64,000 nucleotides of DNA, taken from Paragordius varius. Lineage: Eukaryota; Nematomorpha. A program made the position numbers and the translations under genes. Every line of letters begins with the position of its first letter. Positions within the stretch are counted from its first letter, which is position 1. The notes beneath the pieces are model-generated. The model did no database searches, was not told where the DNA came from, and worked only from the letters and a program-made list of their open reading frames with translations. Of the stretch, positions 13,701-20,100 are shown piece after piece. Location: NCBI GenBank assembly GCA_964247055.1, contig OZ176056.1, positions 4,464,001 to 4,528,000 on the forward strand, in the 5' to 3' direction.

Positions 13701-16333
13701 ATATGTATGTTTTTTTACTGAATAAAATCTGAATGTTAAGATTTTAATAGTGATAACCAGAAAATAATCAAAAAAATTATTTTAATATAGTTTCATATAA
13801 TTTTTTTAAGTGTGTTAAAAGAAAAACAGCATCTTTTGACTTGCGATATTATAAAAATCCCTACTATATGATGTTAGGCTATTTATATATTGAAAATATT
13901 TCTTAAAATGATAATAAACCATATTATCTCAAATTTCATCATTATTTTTTGAATAATCCTCAATTAACTTAAATTTTTACTTTTTGACTGATTTCGATTT
14001 TCTCTCCATATTTCAAAAACTATGTGGTAAACTAAAAAAATTTTTACGGCAAATGAATTAGTCATTATCTCATGAAAAAAAAATGTCTTGTTAAAAATTT
14101 TTTTGCACACAGTGTTTAGAAACGTCAAAGCTAACAAACATATTTTTTAAAATCATAGTTTTTTATAAACCCTATTGCCAATTTATACTATTTAATTACA
14201 ATTAGATTGATTTTGTCACCAATTTACATTACTAAACTTTGCAGTTGATTAAAAATAATGAATTATCTATAAGAAAATTAAGTTTAAAAAAGCGGTCTTT
14301 TGAAAAAAATGTGAATTTTTTCAATTTGCCTGTATATTTTCAATTGAGATAATTTTATTTATATAATATATATAAATAAATACTTTACCTTCTATGTAAT
14401 CTACAAAATGTAAAACAAATATAATAAAAAATGGATAAATGATTGTTATTTAAAATTATGATGATGATTGTTGTAAGTCTGTGCTTATTTTTATATAATT
14501 AATGTAAAAATATTATTAAATTTTCTATTTTATCTTTTACTAAAACGTATAATCAATGAAACTTATGGTAAACACAGGGATCTGCCCAATACAAATGGCA
14601 TCGCGGGCTGTATTTTTCTATAAATCTATGGTAAATACTCTAAAAAAATCAGAAAAACACGATAAGTACTATTAATTCACCAAGCTATTTTGTTTCCACA
14701 ATTTGGGCTGATTTAACAAAATTTATTTTATAAATAGCATTAATGTTGCTAATTATGGAATTTTGATATGTATTTCATAATTTGGCACAAAATACAGTCA
14801 TGTATCCGTTATTTTACCAAAAATTTATTTTCGTTCGTTAAATGGGTATAAATATTTGTTAAAGCATGGAAAAACAAGAACACTATGGTATTAACAATAT
14901 CATAATTATCAAAAAATTATAAGAATTACCATTGAGCTCTTATTTTCATTCTTCCAAATATTTATACTCATTTAAGAAAAAAATAAATTTTTGATTAAAG
15001 GATACATTACTGTATCTCAGTGGGCGCCGTATGTCAGAAACCCAAACGCCTGGTTTTAATTTTTTCGTTGTTTTCTAAATATCATTTTCAAGGTTTTCTG
15101 TAAAAAAACAATTCATAGTAAAATACTTGTTTCCTGTAATCCCGTAAAGCCTTCCCAAACACTTGCTAAAATTTATAATTGACAAAAATGTAATATATAT
15201 ATTTATATTTGTGGATAAGTTACACTTACATTGAAAAACTATGCAATATTGTAATATTTAATTTAAAATATATATAATTAAGTATCATTAAAATATTTTT
15301 CAAAATAAATTTATACCTCTTTGCAGTCTGCCTGCCGCTACAAATATAAAAATATCACATTAACTCAAACACAGCAATTGCAAAACATTTTTAGGTTAAT
15401 TATAAATTTTTTATTAACATTTCATTTACAATTTAAATTCACCCCACCCTCGAAAAATTCAAAATCAGTCTTGAACATTCAAATTCACCCTAAAAAATTA
15501 TGTGTTTTCGGGCTATGATAACTCATCCTTAATAAAAAATATATTTTTAAATTTCCTGCATTAAAAATAGGTTATAGGTGATTTTTGATCTTAAAAAACA
15601 CATAATTTATTTTAAATTTAAATATTTCGAGGGTGAATTTGAATTGTTTAAGGGTGAATAATTTGTAGTGTGAATGGTATATCATTTATAAAAATCAAAA
15701 TTTACATTTACACAAAAATAAATTCGGTTATAGGCAAAAATAATTTCTTAAAATTAAAAATTACATTCTGACATTATTGAGGAGTCTATAGAAAAAATAT
15801 ATATATAAAATTATTAGTGTGCAAATAAAAATATTATTTTAGCATTGTCTTGGGATATACATACATTCTTCCATATTATCAGCGCCTAGTGGTTAATTAA
15901 TGTTTTAAAAAATATTTAATATATATCCATACCGATTCTTATAATATCGAGAGCTTAAAGAAAATAAATATTTTTTCATAATTTTTTTAAGTACATACAG
16001 TAAAAATTAAAATTATACGGACAAAACGTAAAATACAAAAGACAAATAATTTTTCTAAACCATACTTTTTAAATCTTATAGAGATATATATTAGTAACCA
16101 ATAAATTTTATATTTTTAAATAAAATAGCTTATATGATTAAATTTAAAGTGTGATTATTTTTTATAAAAAAAATAGTTGTCTTTATAATTTAACGCGTTT
16201 TGTCCGTATAATTTCAATTTTTACTGTAAATTAAATATAAATAGCTATAAGCAAAATAATGTACATGTCATCATAACTTGTGAGGCTAAATTCAACATTG
16301 TAAAACTAACATTACCTAATTGTTCACTGCGTG
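1142..16333 (-). CDS. Micro-exon gene block, unit 1 (most diverged)
   Basis: Runs from e1 (16333-16316) to e31 (1213-1142). Recognisable exons are e1-e4, e6-e15, e17, e22, e23 and e25-e31. I did not find e18-e21 or e24, and the copies of e5 and e16 are off by a non-multiple of three. The acidic end is longer than in the other units (e29 57 nt, e31 72 nt). e28 and e29 lie only 35 nt apart, whereas the same intron is over 2 kb in units 2 and 3. Confidence 0.55.
1358..2682. mobile_element. Large foldback (palindromic) element, copy a
   Basis: Two long arms are inverted copies: AGATAGCTTATGACCAGC near 1402 matches its complement near 2620, and GATGGCATTTTTCTTTTAAC near 1633 matches its complement near 2400. 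Ends resemble ACACTGTGTGCAAAAAA. The family recurs at 10900, 12934, 24386, 31494, 47053 and 55682. No coding frame is visible, so it is non-autonomous. It lies in the intron between e30 and e31. Confidence 0.75.
2133..2284 (+). pseudogene. 18S rRNA fragment inside foldback
   Basis: ATTCCGATAACGAACGA, then CCTGCTTACTAG, AGAAGCTTCATAGAGGG, CGCACGAGATTG and CAATAACAGGTC follow the order of the variable region 7 area of nuclear 18S rRNA. About 20 conserved bases after AACAGGTC are missing before GGCTGCACG, and several conserved positions are changed, so it is a dead fragment. It interrupts the right arm of the foldback; other copies of the arm lack it. Confidence 0.75.
3150..3181. repeat. (TA)n microsatellite
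   Basis: Simple TA run in the e30-e31 intron of unit 1. Confidence 0.9.
3394..3447 (-). CDS. Acidic exon e30 (54 nt), unit 1
   Basis: Reads ENHDEDVISDGTRSEDQ, acceptor CGATTAG, donor GTAAAG. Aligns with e30 of unit 2 (54 nt) and unit 3 (57 nt), which share the DN/EN start and the SDxxGxxSE pattern. Confidence 0.7.
3448..4967. other. Intron stretch of unit 1 with GC-rich islands
   Basis: About 1.5 kb between e29 and e30. Short GC-richer blocks stand out at about 3975-4025, 4378-4460 and 4786-4857. The last has complementary ends and a B-box-like GGTTCAGATTCC and may derive from a tRNA or SINE. No coding exon that recurs in other units was found. Confidence 0.4.
4786..4857 (+). other. tRNA-like sequence, doubtful
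   Basis: GGAGGTG at one end pairs with CACCTCT at the other, and GGTTCAGATTCC resembles a tRNA B box (GGTTCRANNCC). The D arm and anticodon arm do not fold convincingly, so at best it is a degenerate tRNA or tRNA-derived SINE head. Confidence 0.2.
4968..5024 (-). CDS. Acidic exon e29 (57 nt), unit 1
   Basis: Reads ENNERDLIGQENQENLDQ, acceptor ATTTTAG, donor GTACAT. Position matches e29 of units 2 and 3 (51 nt). Only 35 nt separate it from e28. Confidence 0.65.
5060..5110 (-). CDS. Exon e28 (51 nt), unit 1
   Basis: Reads DVTSENVDSATPMPES, acceptor CACTAG, donor GTAATA. Same length and DVT start as e28 at 19918 and 44454. Confidence 0.72.
5330..5362 (-). CDS. Exon e27 (33 nt), unit 1
   Basis: Reads TQTDDLHEGQ, acceptor ATGTAG, donor GTAATT. 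Matches e27 VQTEGITQP of the other units; one codon longer. Confidence 0.68.
5547..5636 (-). CDS. Gly/Ser-rich exon e26 (90 nt), unit 1
   Basis: Contains STQLVGVAGPSGINTNAQN, acceptor TTGTAG, donor GTAACT. The core TSQLAGVAGPSGIN is kept in the 99-nt copies at 22338 and 45098. This is the most conserved long exon. Confidence 0.78.
5730..5741 (-). CDS. Micro-exon e25 (12 nt), unit 1
   Basis: Reads TIG (AIG in units 2 and 3) between ATATAG and GTATAT. The 12-nt length is kept in all three units. Confidence 0.62.
6041..6091 (-). CDS. Exon e23 (51 nt), unit 1
   Basis: Reads SSFDHAIVPIGLLPLS, acceptor TTTTAG, donor GTTTTC. Shares IVPIG-x-x-PL with the copies at 22648 (48 nt) and 45400 (45 nt). 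Confidence 0.72.
6092..7367. other. Intron e22-e23 of unit 1 with inverted repeat
   Basis: No exon seen. ATTTATCATTCGACACTAAAA near 6196 and its near-complement near 6845 form a widely spaced inverted repeat, suggesting a degenerate foldback of about 0.7 kb. In units 2 and 3 this intron is under 200 bp. Confidence 0.45.
7368..7448 (-). CDS. Asn-rich exon e22 (81 nt), unit 1
   Basis: Contains NNPTNYLKSNGSLDPSIPN, acceptor AAATTAG, donor GTAGAA. Aligns with the 87-nt e22 of units 2 and 3 (NNQQILKNNGT and xxIPxxxS shared). Confidence 0.7.
8024..8314. mobile_element. MITE, ACAGTAAAAATTGAAATTAT family
   Basis: Inverted ends ACAGTAAAAATTGAAATTAT and its complement enclose about 250 bp with further mirrored motifs. 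The ends and the TA next to them suggest a Tc1/mariner-type MITE. Confidence 0.6.
8372..8389 (-). CDS. Micro-exon e17 (18 nt), unit 1
   Basis: Reads ISDVN, acceptor ATATTAG, donor GTTAAA. Copies at 29338 (ISDAN) and 51684 (ISDVN) keep 18 nt and the GTTAA donor. Confidence 0.62.
8607..8884. mobile_element. MITE, ACAGTAAAAATTGAAATTAT family
   Basis: Second tandemly placed copy of the 280-bp palindromic MITE, with GAAATTATACGGACCAAAC on the left and a mirrored end on the right. Neighbouring copies occur at the same place in units 2 and 3. Confidence 0.55.
8916..10195 (+). pseudogene. hAT transposase remnant, 5'-truncated copy C
   Basis: The left end is lost and has replaced about 0.46 kb of the intron present at 30160-30620 in unit 2. 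The right end TTTGGTGAGCACCACTG matches the right TIR of the complete copies. Recognisable parts are a possible zinc-finger piece ending IIQHLNGS, the NQRGIFKIFTNE block, the FIHQQNLVS region and, at 9701-10006, the hAT C-terminal dimerisation region (QVILTVFPSAYTWGTACSKM, RNRLTDDHMHDVL). Several frames are needed to read it, so it is inactive. The family looks like the ZBED/SCAND3-like hAT transposases common in insects. Confidence 0.75.
10696..10709 (-). pseudogene. Off-frame copy of micro-exon e16, unit 1
   Basis: The site has AG and GTATTT borders like e16 at 31286 and 55486, but is 14 nt rather than 12, so it would shift the frame. It may be skipped or dead. Confidence 0.35.
10744..10758 (-). 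CDS. Micro-exon e15 (15 nt), unit 1
   Basis: Reads VDEI, acceptor CTATAG, donor GTAAAT. The other units have 12 nt (VEI, IEI): an in-frame one-codon difference. Confidence 0.62.
   Translation of the reverse strand: MSMR
10826..10846 (-). CDS. Micro-exon e14 (21 nt), unit 1
   Basis: Reads ILDTDE, acceptor TTCTAG, strong donor GTAAGA. Copies at 31404 (MLDTNE) and 55601 (ILDTNE). Confidence 0.68.
10900..11645. mobile_element. Large foldback element, copy b (incomplete)
   Basis: Carries the TATCAACC/CCGTACAAATCC centre and the right-arm end TTTTTTTGCACAC of the foldback family, but most of the left arm is missing. Lies in the e13-e14 intron, as do the copies at 31494 and 55682. Confidence 0.55.
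11809..11829 (-). CDS. Micro-exon e13 (21 nt), unit 1
   Basis: Reads TIEYLT, acceptor CCTTAG, donor GTAGAT. Same peptide at 32887 and 57027. Confidence 0.7.
11975..12085. repeat. Conserved block, probably a transposon scrap
   Basis: AGGTGCTTGCTT to ATCCAGGGAT and beyond recurs at 33058-33175 in unit 2 but is missing from unit 3. It is GC-richer than its surroundings, has no splice borders, and no frame is kept between the copies. Confidence 0.35.
12199..12216 (-). CDS. Micro-exon e12 (18 nt), unit 1
   Basis: Reads PIPEQ, acceptor TTCTAG, donor GTATTT. Same peptide at 34068 and 57253. Confidence 0.68.
12359..12379 (-). CDS. Micro-exon e11 (21 nt), unit 1
   Basis: Reads TNNVLR, acceptor ATTTAG, donor GTATAT. 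Copies at 34239 and 57421 read TNNVLH. Confidence 0.68.
12437..12457 (-). CDS. Micro-exon e10 (21 nt), unit 1
   Basis: Reads MEQLAI, acceptor TGTTAG, donor GTAATA. Copies at 34326 and 57508 read MEQIAT. Confidence 0.68.
12498..12518 (-). CDS. Micro-exon e9 (21 nt), unit 1
   Basis: Reads MEADVL, acceptor TTTTAG, donor GTATTA. The same six codons occur at 34387 and 57566. Confidence 0.7.
   Translation of the reverse strand, partial: LWKRMF
12555..12575 (-). CDS. Micro-exon e8 (21 nt), unit 1
   Basis: Reads VRGILD, acceptor ATCAG, strong donor GTAAGA (GTAAGT in units 2 and 3). Identical peptide in all units. Confidence 0.72.
12607..12807. mobile_element. 200-bp palindromic MITE with empty hAT site
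   Basis: The left arm (TATGCATTTT, GGTTGCTTATT, TAGTAGGGCGG, AACACAGTAGTGTA) mirrors the right arm. In units 2 and 3 a hAT sits in the right arm; here CATACACTACTGTGTTTTGC is the unoccupied site. The element ends 6 nt from exon e7. Confidence 0.75.
12813..12833 (-). CDS. Micro-exon e7 (21 nt), unit 1
   Basis: Reads LRNNIE, acceptor ATTTAG, donor GTAAAT. Identical 21 nt at 36704 and 59945. Confidence 0.72.
12934..14116. mobile_element. Large foldback element, copy c
   Basis: ACACTGTGTGCAAAC on the left and TTTTGCACACAGTGT on the right, with long mirrored arms meeting near 13520. Unit 1 only at this place (e6-e7 intron). The frame at 13503-13721 lies across the palindrome centre and is not a gene. 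Confidence 0.75.
14389..14400 (-). CDS. Micro-exon e6 (12 nt), unit 1
   Basis: Reads YIE, acceptor TTGTAG, donor GTAAAG. Identical 12 nt at 37092 and 60348. Confidence 0.62.
14593..14617 (-). pseudogene. Off-frame copy of micro-exon e5, unit 1
   Basis: 25 nt between TATAG and GTATTG, against 24 nt at 38437 and 61719. If e5 is a real exon, this copy is broken or skipped. Confidence 0.3.
15011..15049 (-). CDS. Possible exon, unit 1 only (39 nt)
   Basis: Reads VWVSDIRRPLRY in phase 1/1 between ACCAG and GTAATG. The corresponding sites near 38645 and 61935 have lost the donor and are not open, so support is weak. Confidence 0.28.
15127..15165 (-). CDS. Exon e4 (39 nt), unit 1
   Basis: Reads SVWEGFTGLQET, acceptor TTTTAG, donor GTATTT. 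The same twelve codons at 38730 and 62021; nearly invariant while flanking intron differs. Confidence 0.76.
15317..15337 (-). CDS. Micro-exon e3 (21 nt), unit 1
   Basis: Reads AGRLQR, acceptor TTGTAG, donor GTATAA. Copies read ARRLQR (38918) and ALRLQR (62209). Confidence 0.7.
15436..15668. mobile_element. Foldback MITE, AAATTCACCC family
   Basis: AAATTCACCC and TTATGTGTTTT on the left mirror AAAACACATAA and GGGTGAATTT on the right. Shared at the same site by units 2 and 3, so it predates the duplications. Confidence 0.65.
15933..15953 (-). CDS. Micro-exon e2 (21 nt), unit 1
   Basis: Reads LDIIRI, acceptor TTTAAG, donor GTATGG. Confidence 0.66.
15997..16228. mobile_element. MITE, ACAGTAAAAATTGAAATTAT family
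   Basis: Inverted ends, about 230 bp, in the e1-e2 intron. The same site is occupied in units 2 and 3 (39665, 62956). Confidence 0.65.
16316..16333 (-). CDS. Micro-exon e1 (18 nt), unit 1
   Basis: Reads RSEQL, donor GTAATG, acceptor TATATAG formed by the end of the (TA)n tract. Confidence 0.66.
   Translation of the reverse strand, partial: HAVNN

Positions 16334-16372
<39 letters not shown>
16334..16372. repeat. (TA)n microsatellite abutting e1
   Basis: TA run ending exactly at the e1 acceptor. Confidence 0.9.
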
Positions 16373-16375
<3 letters not shown>

Positions 16376-16690
16376 GTTTTATTAATCACCACTTGAATGC
16401 AACACATTTATTTCAGTCATTCTATTCAAATTCCTTTTTTAAAAAAAACAGAGTCATTATAAATAAGGCACAATTAATTTCAAAATTATATTCGTAAGTG
16501 ATGTCGATTTTATAAAAACAATTATATGATGGGTATTCTATTGTAGTTTAACATTAAAATTTATTAATATTTAATTAATTTTATAAAGTTAACAGTATTT
16601 TTTGTAATTGTAAAGAATAAGGAATAAGTGATTACATGATAAATTTAATATTATTAGTTGATTAGTATCTATTCTCATAAAAAAATTTAA

Positions 16691-16983
16691 TACAGTAAAA
16701 ATTGATACCATACAGTTAAAAAAACATAAAGACAAATATATTGTTCAAAAAGACCGCTATACCTTTTTTAAATCTTTATTTTGCAATATATAACTCATTT
16801 TTTTATATTGCATAGTATGAAATATACATGTAAAATGGCAACACAATCAATTATATATTTTTAAATTGTAATTAGTGTATATAGGAAAAATTAAGGTTTA
16901 AATAAGTATGGTTGTTGTCTGTTAAAAAAATATTTGTCTTTATAATTTTACGTTTTATCCGTATAATTTCGATTTTGACTGTA
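16691..16983. mobile_element. MITE, ACAGTAAAAATTGAAATTAT family
   Basis: About 290 bp; nearly identical to 41190-41483, so inherited by the duplication of units 2 and 3. The rest of 16373-17109 shows no exon, start codon with hydrophobic stretch, or stop exon. Confidence 0.65.
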
Positions 16984-17109
16984 AATACATATACTTTGTG
17001 GTCGAGGTAGGTTTTCATTGACGGACACGTCACCTATTAATTGATTTTATAAATTATTTTTTTTCGTATAAAAAGCTAATAAAGTACTTTATTATTTTTA
17101 ATATTATAC

Positions 17110-17175
17110 CATTGCTGCTTTCAGTATCAAATCTATTTTCTTCAGAGTTCGGTTCGCTGTTAACTGGATCATCTA
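17110..17175 (-). CDS. Acidic exon e31 (66 nt), unit 2
   Basis: Starts DDPVNSEPNSEENR and ends DTESSN; acceptor ACTTAG, donor GTATAA. The copy at 41609 encodes the same peptide with silent changes. Confidence 0.76.
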
Positions 17176-20100
17176 CTAAGTGTTATATGTTAAATACATT
17201 AATGACATTTTGAATTAAAATTATAGGGTGTATAGATTTGATAAAGTTATTGTTTTGTTTTCTGCAGTTTTAATAAAGTTGTAATATATTTTTATATAGA
17301 ATTTAAATTTTTTGACTAAATTTAAATGAGATAAATAGATAGCCTAATTAACAGAAAGATATATATAATAATTTTTTTTAATTATTTTTTTAACCCTTTT
17401 AAACTACACTTAAAATAATTTTCAAACCTTAAAATATTTTTTTATTTAAACAAAATGTGCGATTTATCAAAGTTTTTATAAGACATAAAAAATTATTTGC
17501 AGATTAATGTTATTTATACTCCCCATAATTAACATATAATAAATTATACTCTGTAGTTCAGATCCATTTTCATCCGAAAATAAATCATCATCAAGGTTGT
17601 CTTCTACATATTGCACAAAAATTATTTAATTTTTTTTATTTTTATTAAATTTTTGTTATGGAATAACCTTCATCACCCTCAATTCCAATCTCATCTTCAA
17701 AGTCATCAGGTGAATTTTCTTCGACTTTTTGATTAAATATAATTTATTATGATCATTATATAAATATTTGTTTTCGTGCATAAATAAACTATATATTTTG
17801 TAAGAAGTTTATTTTTTAAACTTAATATATATGGTTTATTTTAAAGATTGGATTCAAAGGCGCAAAGGGAAAGGGGACCTAATGAAACGGGCCCATAGTT
17901 TAAGGGGGGCCGGATTCTAAATTTTTTTATTTAATTTCAAAAAAATAGTTATTAAAAAATTTTTATTATTAAAAAATCATTCATTTATGAGTGGTCATGA
18001 CCAAGGTTGGGGACAAGAAGAGGCCATCACGGACTGGGCGTCAGAAATGCAAGTTACGTCTCTGATTGAATTGGTTAAGATCGCTTGTACATATTTATTA
18101 TTTTTCGTTCTTTGGTAAAAGTGTTAAAATTAGTTAGCTATTTATAGTGTTTTCACTATAACTTGCGAAAAAACTAAGATAAATTAAAATTTCTTACTAT
18201 ATATTCAAGATTTTGTTCAAAGTTTTAATTTTAACAAAATTTCACTCGGCTTACACAGATTGGTTATGAAATTATATGATAAACTAGCCTAAATCTCATG
18301 CTGCTACGCAGACCGAGGAAGTTTCGGACTTCTGGGGGGGGGGGGGGGGGAGGAGGGGGGGCTATTTGAAAAAAGAGACAATAAAATGATCCATATATGT
18401 GGATTACAAAACATTATTCAATAGCTATGATATAGGATTATCAAAACGGTTCATTCATACTAATATATTGTTTACTGTTGTAAAGGCCCTAAATTGACTA
18501 ACGGAAAAAACCGCTATGCTATAATATTCATTTTTATGTGTAATATTTAAAGCCTTTAATGAACTCCTATGGCTTTTAAGTTTTTTAAAATTAGCTCCAA
18601 AGCTACGCCATTTTTGTATGGCGTCTCAGTTTTAAACCGGTAGGCCCCTACCCACAGGCCTATATGGAAAAAGCGCTAAGTTAACTTTTTTGCCTTTATA
18701 GGCAAATATTTGGAATCATCTTTGAGACCATCGTCTCATGGGTTATATTCGGAATAATACCTCAACACTAAATAATCGTTATATGATGGCGTATTTTTAG
18801 GGCATAAAGGCACTAAATTAACGACTAATAAAAAAGGCCTGGCATAATTTTTACCTAGTTACGGGTAACATTTCAAACAAATGAGTTCATATGGCATTAG
18901 TTTTAAATAAGTTCCAAAACAACAATTCCTATATAGTGGCACAGTTTTTGGCGAGCTTCTTACCCAGAGGCAGGTATAAAATAGCGACGGGGAAAATATT
19001 TGGCTTTATATGGGGAATATCTGGAATTATAATGTCCATATTATTTTTATAAGCTCTTGGAAATATTGCTTCAAAACCCAAAAATTGTTCTATGGCGGCA
19101 AATTTTTTTGTTTTTTAAGGGCTAATAAATATTTTAGGCCCTTATTGAACTCACATAGTCTCATAAGTTTTCTGAAATTTGGCTCTAAAGGCATGCTGTA
19201 TCGATATAATGACTTTTTACGCGGATAGCCCTCTACCCAGAGCCTATTTAACCGCTAAATTAAAAAATCAGCTCGACTAAAATTTTTGCCTTTTAACAGG
19301 GAATACCTGAAATCCTTATTGAATTTTAACAGTCTCATACTTTGGGCGAAAAATAGTTTCAAAAAATTATTTTTGTGGACTTGATTTTTTTGAAAAAAAA
19401 TGGCATTTTACGGTGGGAGCGGGTAAAAAGAGAGCCTAAATTTAAAAAGCGAGCCGACTATGTTCGGCGCAATCGAAAATAAGTAAAAAAAATCACATTT
19501 GAAATCGAATGGTCCAACACGTTTTCCGGAAAATTGTCTCAAAGTGACAATTTTTGTGGACTTCTGTTTTCAAAATAACCGTTTCTTACGCGGGGTGGGC
19601 CCGAACCCGAGGCCTAATTCAAAAAAGGGCGAAGCTATTGTCGGGGCATTCATTAATGATTATATTTTTTCGGTATGACTTGAATGGGTTTACCGGTTTT
19701 CCGGAAACAGATCACAAAGCCACTCCTTTCCATTTTTATAAATATATAGATTACAAATTAGATTCCCATTATTTTTTAATATTTTATTGCATAATCCAAC
19801 TACATAAAAAATCCAATTAATCCCGCCAATGAATACAAGCGACAGCAACACAATATATATGAAACTCAACTCTTTTAAAAACACGATATAAATTTATGTT
19901 TCAAAATAAAATATTACTTGGTGGTGCTGTTGTCGTGGATTGTAGGTTTGATTCTGGTGTCACATCATCTGTAAGGTTAGTATGATAAAAATTAAGTTTA
20001 ATCAAAATAGAATTATCTTAAAAATAAGATGAAAAATAGAGGTCAATAAAATTATAATTCACTGAATTATTATTTGTATTAATTTGATATACGTGGTTTA

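Noticed and set aside
19554-19820. Recurring open frames with GWARTGGLIQKKAKLLSGH, also at 29057, 32623, 51409 and 61279
   Set aside because: They lie inside Helitron copies, start at different points, are interrupted in several copies and match no protein I know; they follow from shared repeat sequence.
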